From: Plotosus lineatus
Taxonomy: Eukaryota > Chordata > Actinopteri > Siluriformes > Plotosidae
Assembly: GCA_024760905.1 (NCBI GenBank)
Contig: CM045737.1
Span: 16,098,726 to 16,162,725 of the forward strand
Direction of reading: 5' to 3'
DNA: 64,000 bases
Part shown: piece by piece, positions 1 through 10,905 of the stretch
Numbering within the stretch: position 1 is the stretch's first letter
Layout of the letters: every line of letters begins with the position of its first letter
Notes under the pieces: model-generated
Told to the model about the DNA's origin: nothing
The model's input: only the letters and a program-made list of their open reading frames with translations
Database searches by the model: none
Program-made: the position numbers and the translations under genes

Positions 1-6
1 AAGGAG

Positions 7-44
<38 letters not shown>

Positions 45-341
45 TTGTGTTTGTTTGGGTTTTTTTTTTTTTTTTTTTTTTTTTTTGCATAATTGGCCTT
101 GTGGTATGTGGCATTTCCTTCACTTTTCCCCCTATTCTTCCTTCATTTCCCTATTTTTTAAATAATTTTCAACATATTCAATGCTATAAATGCTTATAAT
201 AACAATTCAACATTAAAAAATAATGAACAAGATGTAAATAAAATATAAATACACACACATACAGACGCACACGCTCCTCACAACAATGTAACTATTTTTA
301 ATGGGAGATTTTGGGTTGTTTTTTTGTTTTGTGTTTGTTTG

Positions 342-374
<33 letters not shown>

Positions 375-490
375 ATAATTGGCCTTGTGGTATGTGGCAT
401 TTCCTTCACTTTTCCCCCTATTCTTCCTTCATTTCCCTATTTTTTAAATCAATGAATATAAAAAATATATATATATATACATACATACAC

Positions 491-532
<42 letters not shown>

Positions 533-782
533 GTGTGTGTGTACACACAGTAATACTCCGCCACTTTGAATTTCCTACTGCTTCCCATAATATCGTGAAT
601 TTCCCATATGAATACATATTCAATGCTATAAATGCTTATAATAACAATTCAACATTAAAAAATAATGAACAAGATGTAAATAAAATATAAATACACACAC
701 ATACAGACGCACACGCTCCTCACAACAATGTAACTATTTTTAATGGGAGATTTTGGGTTGTTTTTTGTTTTGTGTTTGTTTG

Positions 783-818
<36 letters not shown>

Positions 819-934
819 ATAATTGGCCTTGTGGTATGTGGCATTTCCTTCACTTTTCCCCCTATTCTTCCTTCATTTCCCTATTTTTTAAATCAATGAA
901 TATAAAAAATATATATATATATACATACATACAC

Positions 935-976
<42 letters not shown>

Positions 977-1388
977 GTGTGTGTGTACACACAGTAATCC
1001 CCCGCCACTTTGCATTTCCTACTTCGCTTCCCCGCAATATCGTGAATTTCCCATATGAATACATATTCAATGCTATAAATGCTTATAATAACAATTCAAC
1101 ATTAAAAAATAATGAACAAGATGTAAATAAAATATAAATACACACACATACAGACGCACACGCTCCTCACAATGTAACTATTTTTAATGGGAGATTTTGG
1201 GTTGTTTTTTTGTTTTGTGTTTGTTTGGGTTTTTTTTTTTGCATAATTGGCCTTGTGGTATGTGGCATTTCCTTCACTTTTCCCCCTATTCTTTCTTCAT
1301 TTCCCTATTTTTTAAATCAATGAATATAAAAAAAAAAAAACGCGATGCACTGAAGCCACATGAATTGAAGCGAAGTAGCAAGGGATTG

Positions 1389-1391
<3 letters not shown>
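1..1391 (+). repeat. Tandem array of ~443-bp MITE-derived units
   Basis: The same block recurs head to tail. One marker sequence (ACATATTCAATGCTATAAAT) starts at 172, 614 and 1061, and GGGAGATTTTGGGTTG recurs near 303, 745 and 1189, giving periods of 442-447 bp. Each unit holds a poly-T tract, a GCATAATTGGCC block and (TA)n. The last unit ends at about 1391 with the right terminus of a pogo/Tigger-like MITE that also occurs singly at 15314, 16676, 24871 and 58343. The first unit is partial and lacks about 100 bp. Short open frames here come only from poly-T and (TA)n. Confidence 0.85.
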
Positions 1392-1428
<37 letters not shown>

Positions 1429-1457
1429 TATATATATGTGTGTGTGTGTGTGTGTGT
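1392..1457. repeat. (TG)n/(TA)n microsatellite
   Basis: Alternating TG, TA and TG runs directly follow the MITE terminus and precede LINE sequence. Confidence 0.9.
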
Positions 1458-1559
1458 CAGCAGGTCCAGCTAGAGTATTTGCAAGGCTGTTGAAAGTTAG
1501 AAGCATGCGCATAGAGCTAGAAAACCTTTTCCAGCACATCTTCAACCTGAGTTTGGTAT

Positions 1560-2560
1560 GAGGAGAGGTTCCTCATCTGTGGAAAAAGTCATGCATCATC
1601 CCGGTCCCAAAAAAGACCACATCCTGAGGAACGAAACAATTTCAGACCAGTTGCCCTGACGTCACACGTGATGAAGACAATGACGCGGCTACTACTTCAC
1701 CACTTACAGCCACAGGTCTGTCATGCTCTCAACCTCCTGCAGTTTGCATACCAGGAGAAAGTGGGTGTGGACGATGTAATCATCTATCTGCTTCATCGAT
1801 CCCTCTCTCACCTGGATGGGGCGGCGGTGCTGGAACATTCACATTTCTAGACTTCTCCAGTACCACGATCCAGCTTCTGCTCCTCAGTGAAAAAGTGACA
1901 CAGATGGGAGTAGGCTCACACCTAGTGGACTAGATCGCTGATGAAATGACAGACAGACCTCAGTATGTGTGACTAAGGGACTGCGTGTCAGACACGGTAG
2001 TCATCAGCACAGGAGTGCTGCAGGGCCCCGTATTCTCCCCAGTCCTGTTTACTCCCTGCACCTTGAACCTCCAGTACAACTTGGTGTATTGCCATATGCA
2101 GAAGATTGCAGCCAACACTGCTATTGTAGGCTGTATCAAGAGTGGACAGGACGTGGAGTACAGGAATGTGATACAGGCCTTTGTTTCATGGTGTAACTCT
2201 AACCACCTATACCTCAACAGCACCAAAATGAAGGAAATGTTTGTGGACTTCAGTGGACTCAGGCTGCACCTGGAGCCAGTGCTAATCAGAGGGGAAAAGG
2301 TAGAGATTGTGCAGACGTACAAATACCTGAGCGTGCAGCTGAATGACAAACTGGATTGGACTGCGAACACTGACGAGCTGTGCAAAAAAAAAACAAAAAA
2401 AACAAAACAAAACAAAAAAAACACAGAGCCATCTACTAGCATCCTTCAACAACCGCAGCAGATTTTCTACCAGTCTGTGATGGGAAGTATCCTGCTTTAT
2501 GCAGTGGTCTGCGGGGGGGGGGGCATTAAGAAGAAGGATGCCTCATGATTTGACAAATTG
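1560..2560 (+). pseudogene. LINE reverse transcriptase remnant
   Basis: The product would be the reverse transcriptase of a CR1/L2-type non-LTR retrotransposon, which copies LINE RNA at a nicked target. Recognisable blocks are LLQFAYQEKVGVDDVIIYLL (1730-1790), a GVLQGPVFSPVLF-type block (2010-2050), the AIVGCIKSG region (2120-2150) and the thumb block YKYLSVQLNDKLDW (2320-2360). The same blocks occur in order in the copy at 60953-62235. The Tyr/Phe-x-Asp-Asp catalytic box has decayed to A-A-N, stops interrupt 1850-1960, and an A-rich insertion lies at 2387-2420. It is dead. Clade assignment within CR1/L2/Rex1 is by pattern recognition only. Confidence 0.7.
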
Positions 2561-2824
2561 CTGAGGAAGGTGGGCTCAGTAATTGGGACAGAACAAGACA
2601 GTGTCACACAGGTAAAGCGCGAGTGTGGACTAGGCTCCTGTCAATTATAGACAATCCACTGCATTCACTATACAACGTAATCACCAGATAGAGGAGTAGC
2701 ATCAGCGCTAGGCTGCTGTCATCAACCTACTCCACTGACAGACTGAGGAGGTCATTCCTTCCCCCTGTCATCAGATTTTTAACTCTAGCATGGGTGCGAG
2801 GGGATGACGTTAGCACAACACACA

Positions 2825-2830
2825 AACAGA

Positions 2831-2888
<58 letters not shown>
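2825..2888. repeat. (CA)n microsatellite
   Basis: A nearly uninterrupted CA run inside the LINE 3' region. Thr-His and Cys-Val frames across it are spurious. Confidence 0.95.
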
Positions 2889-2889
<1 letters not shown>

Positions 2890-3158
2890 TTTGGCCTTAC
2901 ACTGCAGTACTCACTGCACACCACGCATCTTAACCTGGACAAACACCGTTGACTTTTTGAATTATTTGCTCTGGACAGCCAATTAGCACGTCAACAAAAG
3001 TCTCTGCACTGCACTACTACGTCTCACAGCACATCATGCACCTTAATCTGCACACGATTGTTTAACCCAGACTTTCGTTAATTTCTGCACAAGATGGCCA
3101 ATCTGCCCCACTACAATATGATATACAATATACAATATGATTCTCATATTTTCAACAG

Positions 3159-3497
3159 GGAAGAGGTAGCCTGATGGTAAACATGCTGGATCACTGATCC
3201 TAAGGTTGGGGGTTCAAGCCCCATTCTCAACGGGTTGTCACCCCCCCCCCCACACCCCCCACCCCCAGTGTAGCTAACTGGGCTATCCCTCACTGTTTAT
3301 GGTGTGAGGCATGTAAAACAACCATTGCTGACTTTCGACAAGAGTAGCTGCATAGCCGTCAATGTGTTTCTGCCCTGTGATGGCCTGGCAAGCTGTCCAG
3401 GGTGTACTCTGCCCTCGTCCATAGTCAGCTGGGATGGGCGCCAGCCTCCCTGCGACCCTTAATAGGTTTAAGCGGTTACAGAAAATAAATGAATATT
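3159..3497 (+). mobile_element. tRNA-headed SINE, family A, L2-like tail
   Basis: A full-length copy. The head has a tRNA-like A box (CTGATGGTAAACATGCTGG) and B box (GGTTCAAGCCC). The body contains the CACTGTTTATGGTG block and AGTAGCTGCATAGCCGTCA. The tail runs GATGGCCTGGCAAGCTGTCC to GGTTTAAGCGGTTACAGAAA plus AATGAAT. The head is diverged from a true tRNA gene, and a C run expands the middle. Confidence 0.85.
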
Positions 3498-4170
3498 TCA
3501 TTTATATTCAACAATGTTGATATACAATGTTGATATATATCATAATATTCAACAATGTGCGCCTCAAGTTCCGTAAACTTTTCATTTTAACTATAGATGC
3601 CTCATCATAGACGTATTACACTATATACGGCTTACTATGTGTGTGTTCCAAGTATTTTCGCTATATAAGCCTTAATTTAATAAGTGTGTGCTGTTTTACT
3701 GCCTATACATCCATCCATCCATCCATCCATCCATCCATCCGAAATCATTCAGATGGTCTTTGGTCATTTGTGCATCTGAAAGTTGACTCTGTATATTTTT
3801 ACATACCTATCATTTTAAACATACAGTACCATATCTGCAAAATGCATATAGTACTTTGTGATTTTTTTAATCCTCAGAGCACTCCACATTGTTTGGTCTT
3901 TGCATTGTGTAAATATTAATGACAGTAAAACTAATCCATTCTGATATCATCTCGTTCATTGATTTTTCTAATGCTCTCTTATTAGGCTGACTGAGAAAAC
4001 TCAAAACTCAGCTGCTCACACACCAAATCATCTCAACAGCACGCCCATGCTTCACATGCCACATTGATTACCTCTCTTCTCCTATTAAGAACAATTTCTT
4101 TGGAATCAATTTCAACATCTTTCATGGATTCACCTCTCCTTATATTTATTTAATAAAAAATTTTAAATTT
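3498..4170. other. AT-rich DNA with an (ATCC)n run
   Basis: I see no gene here. An (ATCC)n microsatellite lies at about 3709-3740. The remainder is AT-rich with no long open frame. Confidence 0.6.
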
Positions 4171-4171
4171 A

Positions 4172-4250
4172 TTTACTGAGATGGAGGCAGATGATTCGCT
4201 GTGGTGACCCCTGAAGGGAACAGCCGAAAGGAAAAGAAGAAAGAAGATGT
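4172..4250 (+). mobile_element. RTE LINE 3' tail fragment
   Basis: This stretch carries the C-terminal codons, stop and short 3' end of the RTE family, GGTGACCCCTGAAGGGAAC then GCCGAAAGGAAAAGAAG. It matches the ends at 35090-35147 and, in reverse, 47537-47610. It is a severely 5'-truncated insertion. Confidence 0.8.
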
Positions 4251-4343
4251 AAGTGCAGCCCGACCCCAAATAAAGCGGAGGAAGATGATTATGATGATGA
4301 ATTTATTTATGTTTTATGACCATTTTCATCCCAGATTCATTCT

Positions 4344-4344
4344 T

Positions 4345-4399
<55 letters not shown>

Positions 4400-4410
4400 A
4401 GCATACATGT

Positions 4411-4478
<68 letters not shown>

Positions 4479-4516
4479 GCATACACACTCAGGCGCACAG
4501 ACATACACACACCCAT

Positions 4517-4582
<66 letters not shown>

Positions 4583-4583
4583 T

Positions 4584-4619
<36 letters not shown>

Positions 4620-4728
4620 ACGCATACACACACGTGCACGCATACACACACACGTGCACGCACGCATACACACACGGGCACGCACGCATACACACACACG
4701 GGCACGCACGCATACACACACGTGCACG

Positions 4729-4760
<32 letters not shown>

Positions 4761-4950
4761 TGCACGCACGCATACACACATGTGCACGCATACACACGCA
4801 CACGTACGCACACATGTGCATGCACACATACACGCATACACACACGCACATGGGAATGCACGCACACGCACGCATGCACGCACACACACACACACGCACA
4901 CGTGCACTCATGCGCACACACACACACACACACACACACGCGCGCGCGTC
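4344..4950. repeat. Long compound CA-rich microsatellite block
   Basis: About 607 bp are almost entirely alternating purine-pyrimidine: CA runs broken by CATGCA, GTGCACGCATA and CGCGCGCG. Long frames of Thr-His or Cys-Val in all readings are artefacts. CGCG and GTGCAC stretches make it a strong candidate for left-handed DNA. Confidence 0.95.
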
Positions 4951-5811
4951 ATTTAACAGAGGGTTTCTACAGCTTGGAAATTCTCAACAAGGTTGCACAC
5001 TAGTACCTTGGCTGCAGTAAACACTTGCCCCGTGTGTATCCTCATGGATCTCAAAGCCTACAAAGCAAAAACTGTTAAATTCCCTGACATGAACAAATAG
5101 AATCCTTTTGTCAACAATAAAAAGATTTCAGTCAACATTCCCTTTTTAAATAGAGCAAATGGAAAAAGATTCCAAGCGCTTAGATCCAGCTGTTAAATAT
5201 GATAATTTACACATAACTTACACTTGCAATTTGCAGTTTAGCTTCTCTTTTACCCAATCCACTGTCTCTGCAGACTCCTTCAGACATAGCCATAACCCTT
5301 TACCCCAGTCGCAGTGCATATCTCCTTAAATATGTCAAGTTAACACAAAATATATATTAAACAAGGCCTTTATGGTGAAAAACATCATCATTCTACTCAT
5401 CCAGGTGAGATGGAAAATAACAAAATCAGTAAAATCTTGATCCTTGTAGGTCAGAACCTTCTCAAAGATGGAGAAAGTGTCATAAATGCCCTTGCTGTCA
5501 ATTAACCTCTGGATTACTCTCTGAGACCACACGATGTGAATGGGTCACTCTACGAGTTCATTATCGAGCAATTCCACTGTTCCCTCAGCTGCAAGATCAA
5601 AATGAATTAAAGCAAATTAGTTACAAATAAGGAATCACCAACATACCAAGTGTCCCTTGATGGCTGCTGTTTATTGAGGCATTTTTGGTTAAGATGGGTA
5701 CGAAAGGTTATGGGAGAAAAAAATGTTAATTACCTTAATCTGACATGGACACGGCTTAAAAAACCCAAACCAGTAATTGAAATATTTACTGTAAGGAAAT
5801 GAATAAAATAT
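4951..5811. other. Unique AT-rich DNA, no gene seen
   Basis: No repeat family or convincing open frame is recognised. The 65-codon minus-strand frame at 5335-5532 shows no family features. Confidence 0.5.
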
Positions 5812-5960
5812 GCCCTGCAATGGCCTAGCGAGCTGTCCAGGTTGTATTCTGCCCTCGGCCATATTTGGCTGAGATGAGCGCCAACCTCCCAGCGACCCTA
5901 ATGAGTATGACGTGGTTTAGAAAATGAATGAATGAACGAATAAATGAAATGAAATAAAAT
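5812..5960 (+). mobile_element. SINE family A tail fragment
   Basis: Only the L2-like tail is present, from GCAATGGCCTAGCGAGCTGT through the final AATGAATGAA repeats. The tRNA head is missing (5' truncation). Confidence 0.8.
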
Positions 5961-6129
5961 AAAATACACATAAATTGGTATTTATATACCATATATAAAT
6001 TATTTGATGAAGGAATTAATTGATTTGTGTTTCAGATATTATAATCACGATGATGTTTGTTTTTATAATTTCTTTGTATGCAAGTTAATTATGCCTCATT
6101 ATCATTCAAATATATTAAACATACTTGAA

Positions 6130-6450
6130 ATGGGCCAGCATGGTGGTGTAGTGGTTAGCACTTCCACCTCCCAACAAGAATGTCTGGCGAGGGCGTGACT
6201 GTGTGGAGTTTGCATTTTTTCCCCCTAGTGCTTGTGTCAATGTCCTCCCACAGTCTAAAGACATGCACATTAGTCTATTCTGGGATATTCTTGATTGCTC
6301 CTAAATGTGGATGTCAGCGTGAATGCTTGTCTGTCTGTGTTGGCGCTTCAATAATCTGTTGAACTGTTTAAGGTGTACCCTGCCTTTGTTCGAATTCAGC
6401 TGGGATGGGCTCCCTCCCCATGAATAATAATAAAGTTTGTGGAAAAATGA
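6130..6450 (+). mobile_element. tRNA-headed SINE, family B
   Basis: The head reads CATGGTGGTGTAGTGGTTAG (A-box-like), then TGTGTGGAGTTTGCAT, a CCTCCCACAGTCTAAAGACA block and the TTAAGGTGTACCCTGCCTT tail. The B-box region is damaged. Confidence 0.8.
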
Positions 6451-7315
6451 AATGAAAAATATTTAATTTCTATACTCTTCCACCCAGCCTTATATACACA
6501 TTTATACACATTCATATCCAGGGATACTTGCATGTACTGTATATATACACTGAGCTTTGAAAATCATGAAAATTATGAACAAGACTGAAAATTTCACATT
6601 TCCACAAATGACAGCGTTTCTTAGTAATGGTACGTTTTACAATCTGCACTCAAGCTTGTGTAAAAAATGATTCATTAAAGTCAAATTCATTGGCGTGATG
6701 CTTGAATACAGGCATCAATAGAAGAAAATATGCACAAGGAAAATAGGATCTGTTGTAGAAAGTGCTAGCATGCTTAATATCACACATTTGCCAACACTGA
6801 CATAATAAATAGAAATAGTGCAGAATCTTGAATAATAAATGTTCTCCAAATCAAAAATTTATTTTAGATTTAACTATTTAAACATTTTTCAAATATTCTT
6901 TAAAATATTCTAACAGCTTTTCAATGACTTTTCAGACTTTTGGGCCCCACTGTACTTGTTTATGCAGTATGTGTGGTTCATTTACAATTACCGCATATTC
7001 ACCATCAAATTTCCATTGAAACATTAATGATTAAATTTAAAATTCAAACATGTTCAAAGATTCCCATGGCATAAAATACAGCTTATTAATGTTACTTACA
7101 TTTCCTTTTCTCTGTGTTCCGAAATGCAATTATTCTGTATCTGGGAACACCATCACTGCACCCCTAACTCCCCACCTATCCTTGCATTATTCATATGTCA
7201 TGTATAATTAAATAAATTTAGCTGAAAAGCCCATTTAATTAACTTAAAACATAATTGCATTGGCAATTTCACTGATGAATCATAACATTAAAAACATGAG
7301 CACTGACAGGTGAGG
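6451..7315. other. Unique AT-rich DNA, no gene seen
   Basis: AT-rich sequence without recognised repeats or credible open frames. Confidence 0.5.
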
Positions 7316-7985
7316 TGAAGGGCAGTGGTGGCTCAGTGTTAAAGGTTCCTGGTTAGTGATCCGAAGGTGGTGGTGGTGGTGGTGGTTGGGGGGGGGGGGG
7401 GGGGGGGGTAAGTCTGACTACTACGAGTCAACTACTATTGGGACCATGGGCGAGACCCTTAACCCTCAGTTGTAAATACAGGTATACCTCGGCTTAAGTC
7501 GTTTCGAGTTAAGTCATTCTCGATTATAAACGTCAGTTTTCAAAAAAGTATAGAAAAAAAAAAATTAAAAAAAAAATAAATAAAGTTTAATAAAATAGAT
7601 CTTATTTGTTATGGTCTTGGCTGGCTGGAGGCGTTAACTCTTCCTTCATTCATTGCAAGCGCTGGTGAAGGGCATGGCTGCTACCTGCAGGCGAGGTCCA
7701 GACAGCGCACCGGTTTCCATTCAGCAATCAGCAATCAGCGAGCTATAAATGGGAGCGGTGCGCTTCCCTCCGACATCAGAAGATTGTCCGTTTAGTCTAG
7801 ACAAGTAAATTTGGCGTAGCCTAGCCTAGGCTAACATAGAGACAAGCTAATTCGATTTCAGTCGTCTCTCCTGGAACCAATTAACGACGTAGGGTGAGGT
7901 ATACCTGTACATAGATTTCTATGTATAACAATATAAGTTGCTCTGGATACTGGCTGTCAAATGTCATAAAAGTAAATGAAAGTGA
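7316..7985 (+). mobile_element. tRNA-headed SINE, family D, split by a MITE
   Basis: The head GGGCAGTGGTGGCTCAGTG starts at about 7318. After expanded GGT and G runs comes GAGACCCTTAACCCTCAG. The tail ATAAGTTGCTCTGGATACTG then AAATGTCATAAAAGTAAATG resumes at about 7930. The 429-bp pogo-like MITE at 7479-7907 lies between the two halves. Confidence 0.75.
7479..7907. mobile_element. Pogo/Tigger-like MITE
   Basis: The ends are perfect inverted repeats, CAGGTATACCTC at 7479 and GAGGTATACCTG ending at 7907, flanked on both sides by the dinucleotide TA. A TA duplication and CAGG-TACCTC termini are typical of pogo/Tigger elements. There is no transposase frame, so it is non-autonomous. It is inserted in a SINE. 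Confidence 0.85.
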
Positions 7986-8142
7986 ATTAAATAATTGAAA
8001 ATTATCTCATTAAAGTGACACCTGCAAAGGAGCTGGATGTATTAGGCTGAAACCTGTTAGTTCTTGAAGTTGGCTTGGTAATGGCTAAAAGATTGTATCT
8101 AGTTTTAATTTCATTTAAGTTTCCAAGCTGTTTATCTTTTTG

Positions 8143-8372
8143 TAGGGTTGCGTGGAGACTAAAGCCCATCCCAACCTACTCCATGAAAACATTTGGCACA
8201 CCCTTGCCTGAACAACTCCTCAGCCCGCATTCACATTTACATTTACACGCATATCGGCGTTTTGGAATATCCAGCTCATCTAATGTGCATGCCACTGAAC
8301 TGTAGGAGGAAACTAGAGTACCTCAAGGACACAGAAGATGCATGGAGAGAACATTCAAACTCCACTAAGAAA
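8143..8372 (-). mobile_element. SINE family B copy, diverged
   Basis: In reverse orientation the family B body is visible: GGAGGAAACTAGAGTACCTC and AGAGAACATTCAAACTCCAC, plus the tail block GAGACTAAAGCCCATCCCAA. The tRNA-like head is eroded. Confidence 0.65.
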
Positions 8373-8424
8373 TGCCCTCTTCACGAACCATTACACCAAT
8401 GTGCCTTGACTGGGTCTATTCATC

Positions 8425-8703
8425 TCCAGAACAGCAGATCTCGTAGGGTGTTATTGATATGATGCAATATTTACCAAATGTGGTCCAAAGATGGATAATC
8501 AGTGAACTGGCAAGAGTGTGATCAGTGCTCAGTGATGTACATGGAGATCAAAGACTAGTCTGTCTGGTCCGATCCTCCAGAGGAGCAACTGTAGCACAAA
8601 TTACTGACAAGGTGTCAGAACACAGTGCATATCGCCGCTAGCTGTATAGGAGTCTCTGAGCTACAGATCAATCAGATAGTGTCAATGTTATGGCTGATCG
8701 GTG
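8425..8703 (+). mobile_element. Internally deleted Tc1-like remnant
   Basis: The right end GTTATGGCTGATCGGTG is followed by TA, as at Tc1-family ends. Upstream words AGAGGAGCAACTGTAGCACA and GTGTCAGAACACAGTGCATA resemble the N-terminal coding part of a Tc1 transposase gene. Most of the gene and the left end are missing. Family membership is from memory of vertebrate Tc1 elements. Confidence 0.55.
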
Positions 8704-9084
8704 TATAGTTTCCTGAATGTTTTGCATGAGAGCAGATAAAAGCAAGTAGTGTACCTCTTGACAAGCAGAAATAGTGCAAAGTGATCTAAAACAAAAGCAG
8801 GAACATAATGTGCTATTTTAACCCTAAGAGTCCCTGCAGCTATCCGGAGGACTGCAAGAGAAAAGTGGACCAAAAAATGCATAGCATATTATTTAGTAAG
8901 TTATTAGTCATTACTTAATCTGATACGGAACAAGGCACAGAGACAAGCATTTGTACCCTTTTAGGTATGCGTTGGTACCTCCTTCCTAAAGAGTGAACAT
9001 TGTACAGCTCTACTGGGTTATATCTTGTTTGCAGTGCAACAACTACGCGGCAGATATTTGAGCGAATAACAATCTATCTATCTA

Positions 9085-9392
9085 GTACCTGAGTCGTAGG
9101 ACGACTATTGGCGACCCGCCATGAAGGATAACGCCCTGGGTATCATCTTCATGGAGGTTTTCTTGGCAGGATTAGTGCAGTGGTTTGCCATTGTCTTCTG
9201 CACAATGCGAACCTACGGGCAATTTAGGACAGCCAATTAACCTACTGTACATGTCTTTGGATCGTGGGAGGAAACCTACGCAAGCACGGGGAGAACATTC
9301 AAACTCCACACAGAAACACCCAGGCAGGGAATCGAACCCAGGCCTTCTTGCTGTGAGGCGGACGTGCTAACCATCACGCCACCGTGCCACCG
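9085..9392 (-). mobile_element. SINE family B copy with extra 5' block
   Basis: The reverse-oriented family B head is clear, with CGTGCTAACCATCACGCC at the end and GGGAATCGAACCCAGGCC as B-box complement. At 9095-9210 a block containing GGATAACGCCCTGGGTATCA replaces the usual tail. Confidence 0.75.
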
Positions 9393-9399
9393 AATAACA

Positions 9400-10057
9400 A
9401 TAAATCTGGCAAATTGCTTAGTAGGGAATAACAAGCATCATGCTTACATAATTTATTTTTCCAACAAAATACTGATGGAAAAATGTAATAAAAAGAACAT
9501 GGCTTACAGCTTATATAAAATACAATATGAGCATAGAAAAAGGGCCACCAAAAACTCACTATAATAAATTGCTGGCATGTGAGTAGCTTGAACTGGATGT
9601 GCCAGGCTCTGGGCTGGGGTCCAGTGTGAGAAAGGACATGGCAGTCATGAAGCATGACTTTTCTGAATTAGCAAAAACAAATTAAATGGTGAATTGTGAA
9701 CACTGCTGCTTGATCGGAGGTTTCTTTTTTGGAATGTTTCTGTGATGTAACAGTCACACAACTGCAGTTATTAGGCAAATCACTATTAATTACACTTTAA
9801 ATTCAATAATGTATGATTAATAATAGTATGATTTTTATACAATTAGCTGTTCTAACATACTATGAAATGCTAGTCTTCATTTCCTGGAATATATTGGACA
9901 AAATCTTGAACATTGACTTTGTCATTTTTAGCATTTTCAATGGTCAGTCAGCAAATTTATTAAAGTTACACATTTTATTTAACTGGGATTCCCACTCGTC
10001 TCTTTTGTTTCCTCTTTCGTCTATGAATTATTCAGCCATGGAGAGGTTAAGAAATGC
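9400..10057. other. Unique AT-rich DNA, no gene seen
   Basis: No recognised repeat or credible open frame. Confidence 0.5.
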
Positions 10058-10307
10058 AGTGGCACCTTGAGTTACGAATTTAAGGTAAGCTTGTAAGCCA
10101 AAAAGTTCATTAGATGGAACAATTATTCCCATAAGAAGTAACAGAAAACCAATTAATCCGTTTCGACCACCTGCCAAACTCATAACCTGCCACAAACACA
10201 TATATTTGACATAATATATTAAAGATAAACATGCAAAAACAATACTTATTATTATTATTAATTATTATTAACGTTAATGTACATGTATTATTATTATTAT
10301 TATTATT

Positions 10308-10338
<31 letters not shown>

Positions 10339-10905
10339 CAATATACACATATACAATAAGTCAACTAACCCTTCTGATCATCTACTGCGGCGAAGATGTC
10401 ACGAGGGGAGGCATGAGGTGGTGCGTAACAGAGGAGAATTTTGTACATGTGCACGCTATGAATGCTTGTGGTGAGCTCCCACAGGAAGGAACATGCTTTT
10501 TTGCCATACTGTACTAAAATTAAGTGTAATTGCACATCCACTACAGTAGTTGGCAGTGCAGTTTTCATCATTGTTGCGCTATGGTTTAAGGAAAAGCACC
10601 AAGCAAACGATACGAAGTGCAGTAAACACTATTTGTAGTCGTGCACGGGGTGCTGAAATGCTTATTTTTCTTCCTATAGGAGGCGTCACAGAAAATAATT
10701 GAGAAGCACTGCACAAGGCATTCTCGGCACGTAGAGGAATACACGCGGAAGAATATGAAGATAATTGGCCCGGAAAAGCCATTTCCCCAGCAGAGGTCGT
10801 AAATCAAAATTTTGCTTTTTGGATGGGGTATATATTTGTAAGGATTTAAGCTCGTATCATGGAAAATTCATAATAAAAGACACTCGTAAGTCAAGATATC
10901 ACTAT
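10058..10905. mobile_element. Pogo/Tigger-like non-autonomous element
   Basis: The left end CAGTGGCACCTTGAGTTACG and the right end CGTAAGTCAAGATATCACTA form imperfect inverted repeats of the type seen at 26716 and 51103. The interior has no transposase frame and contains a (TTA)n block. The exact ends and target duplication are uncertain. Confidence 0.65.
10242..10338. repeat. (TTA/TAA)n microsatellite
   Basis: TTA repeats turn into TAA repeats at about 10310, giving a potential hairpin. Confidence 0.9.

Larger units (their letters stand above)
1455..3158 (+). mobile_element. Decayed CR1/L2-type LINE, 3' part
   Basis: Weak but collinear similarity to the minus-strand LINE at 60600-63930 runs through the reverse transcriptase and into a 3' untranslated region rich in GCACTGCAC-type words (2900-3110) with a CA microsatellite. 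The 5' end (endonuclease) is absent. This copy is much older than the one at the window's end, having many stops and frameshifts. Confidence 0.7.

Noticed and set aside
311..997. Hydrophobic frames of 80-84 codons that look like small membrane proteins.
   Set aside because: The Phe and Ile-Tyr runs come from poly-T and (TA)n in the MITE array, and the frame is copied with the repeat unit.
4201..5020. Several open frames of 150-250 codons with Thr-His or Cys-Val repeats on both strands.
   Set aside because: They are translations of the CA/TG microsatellite, open in every frame because the repeat contains no stops. There is no coding meaning.
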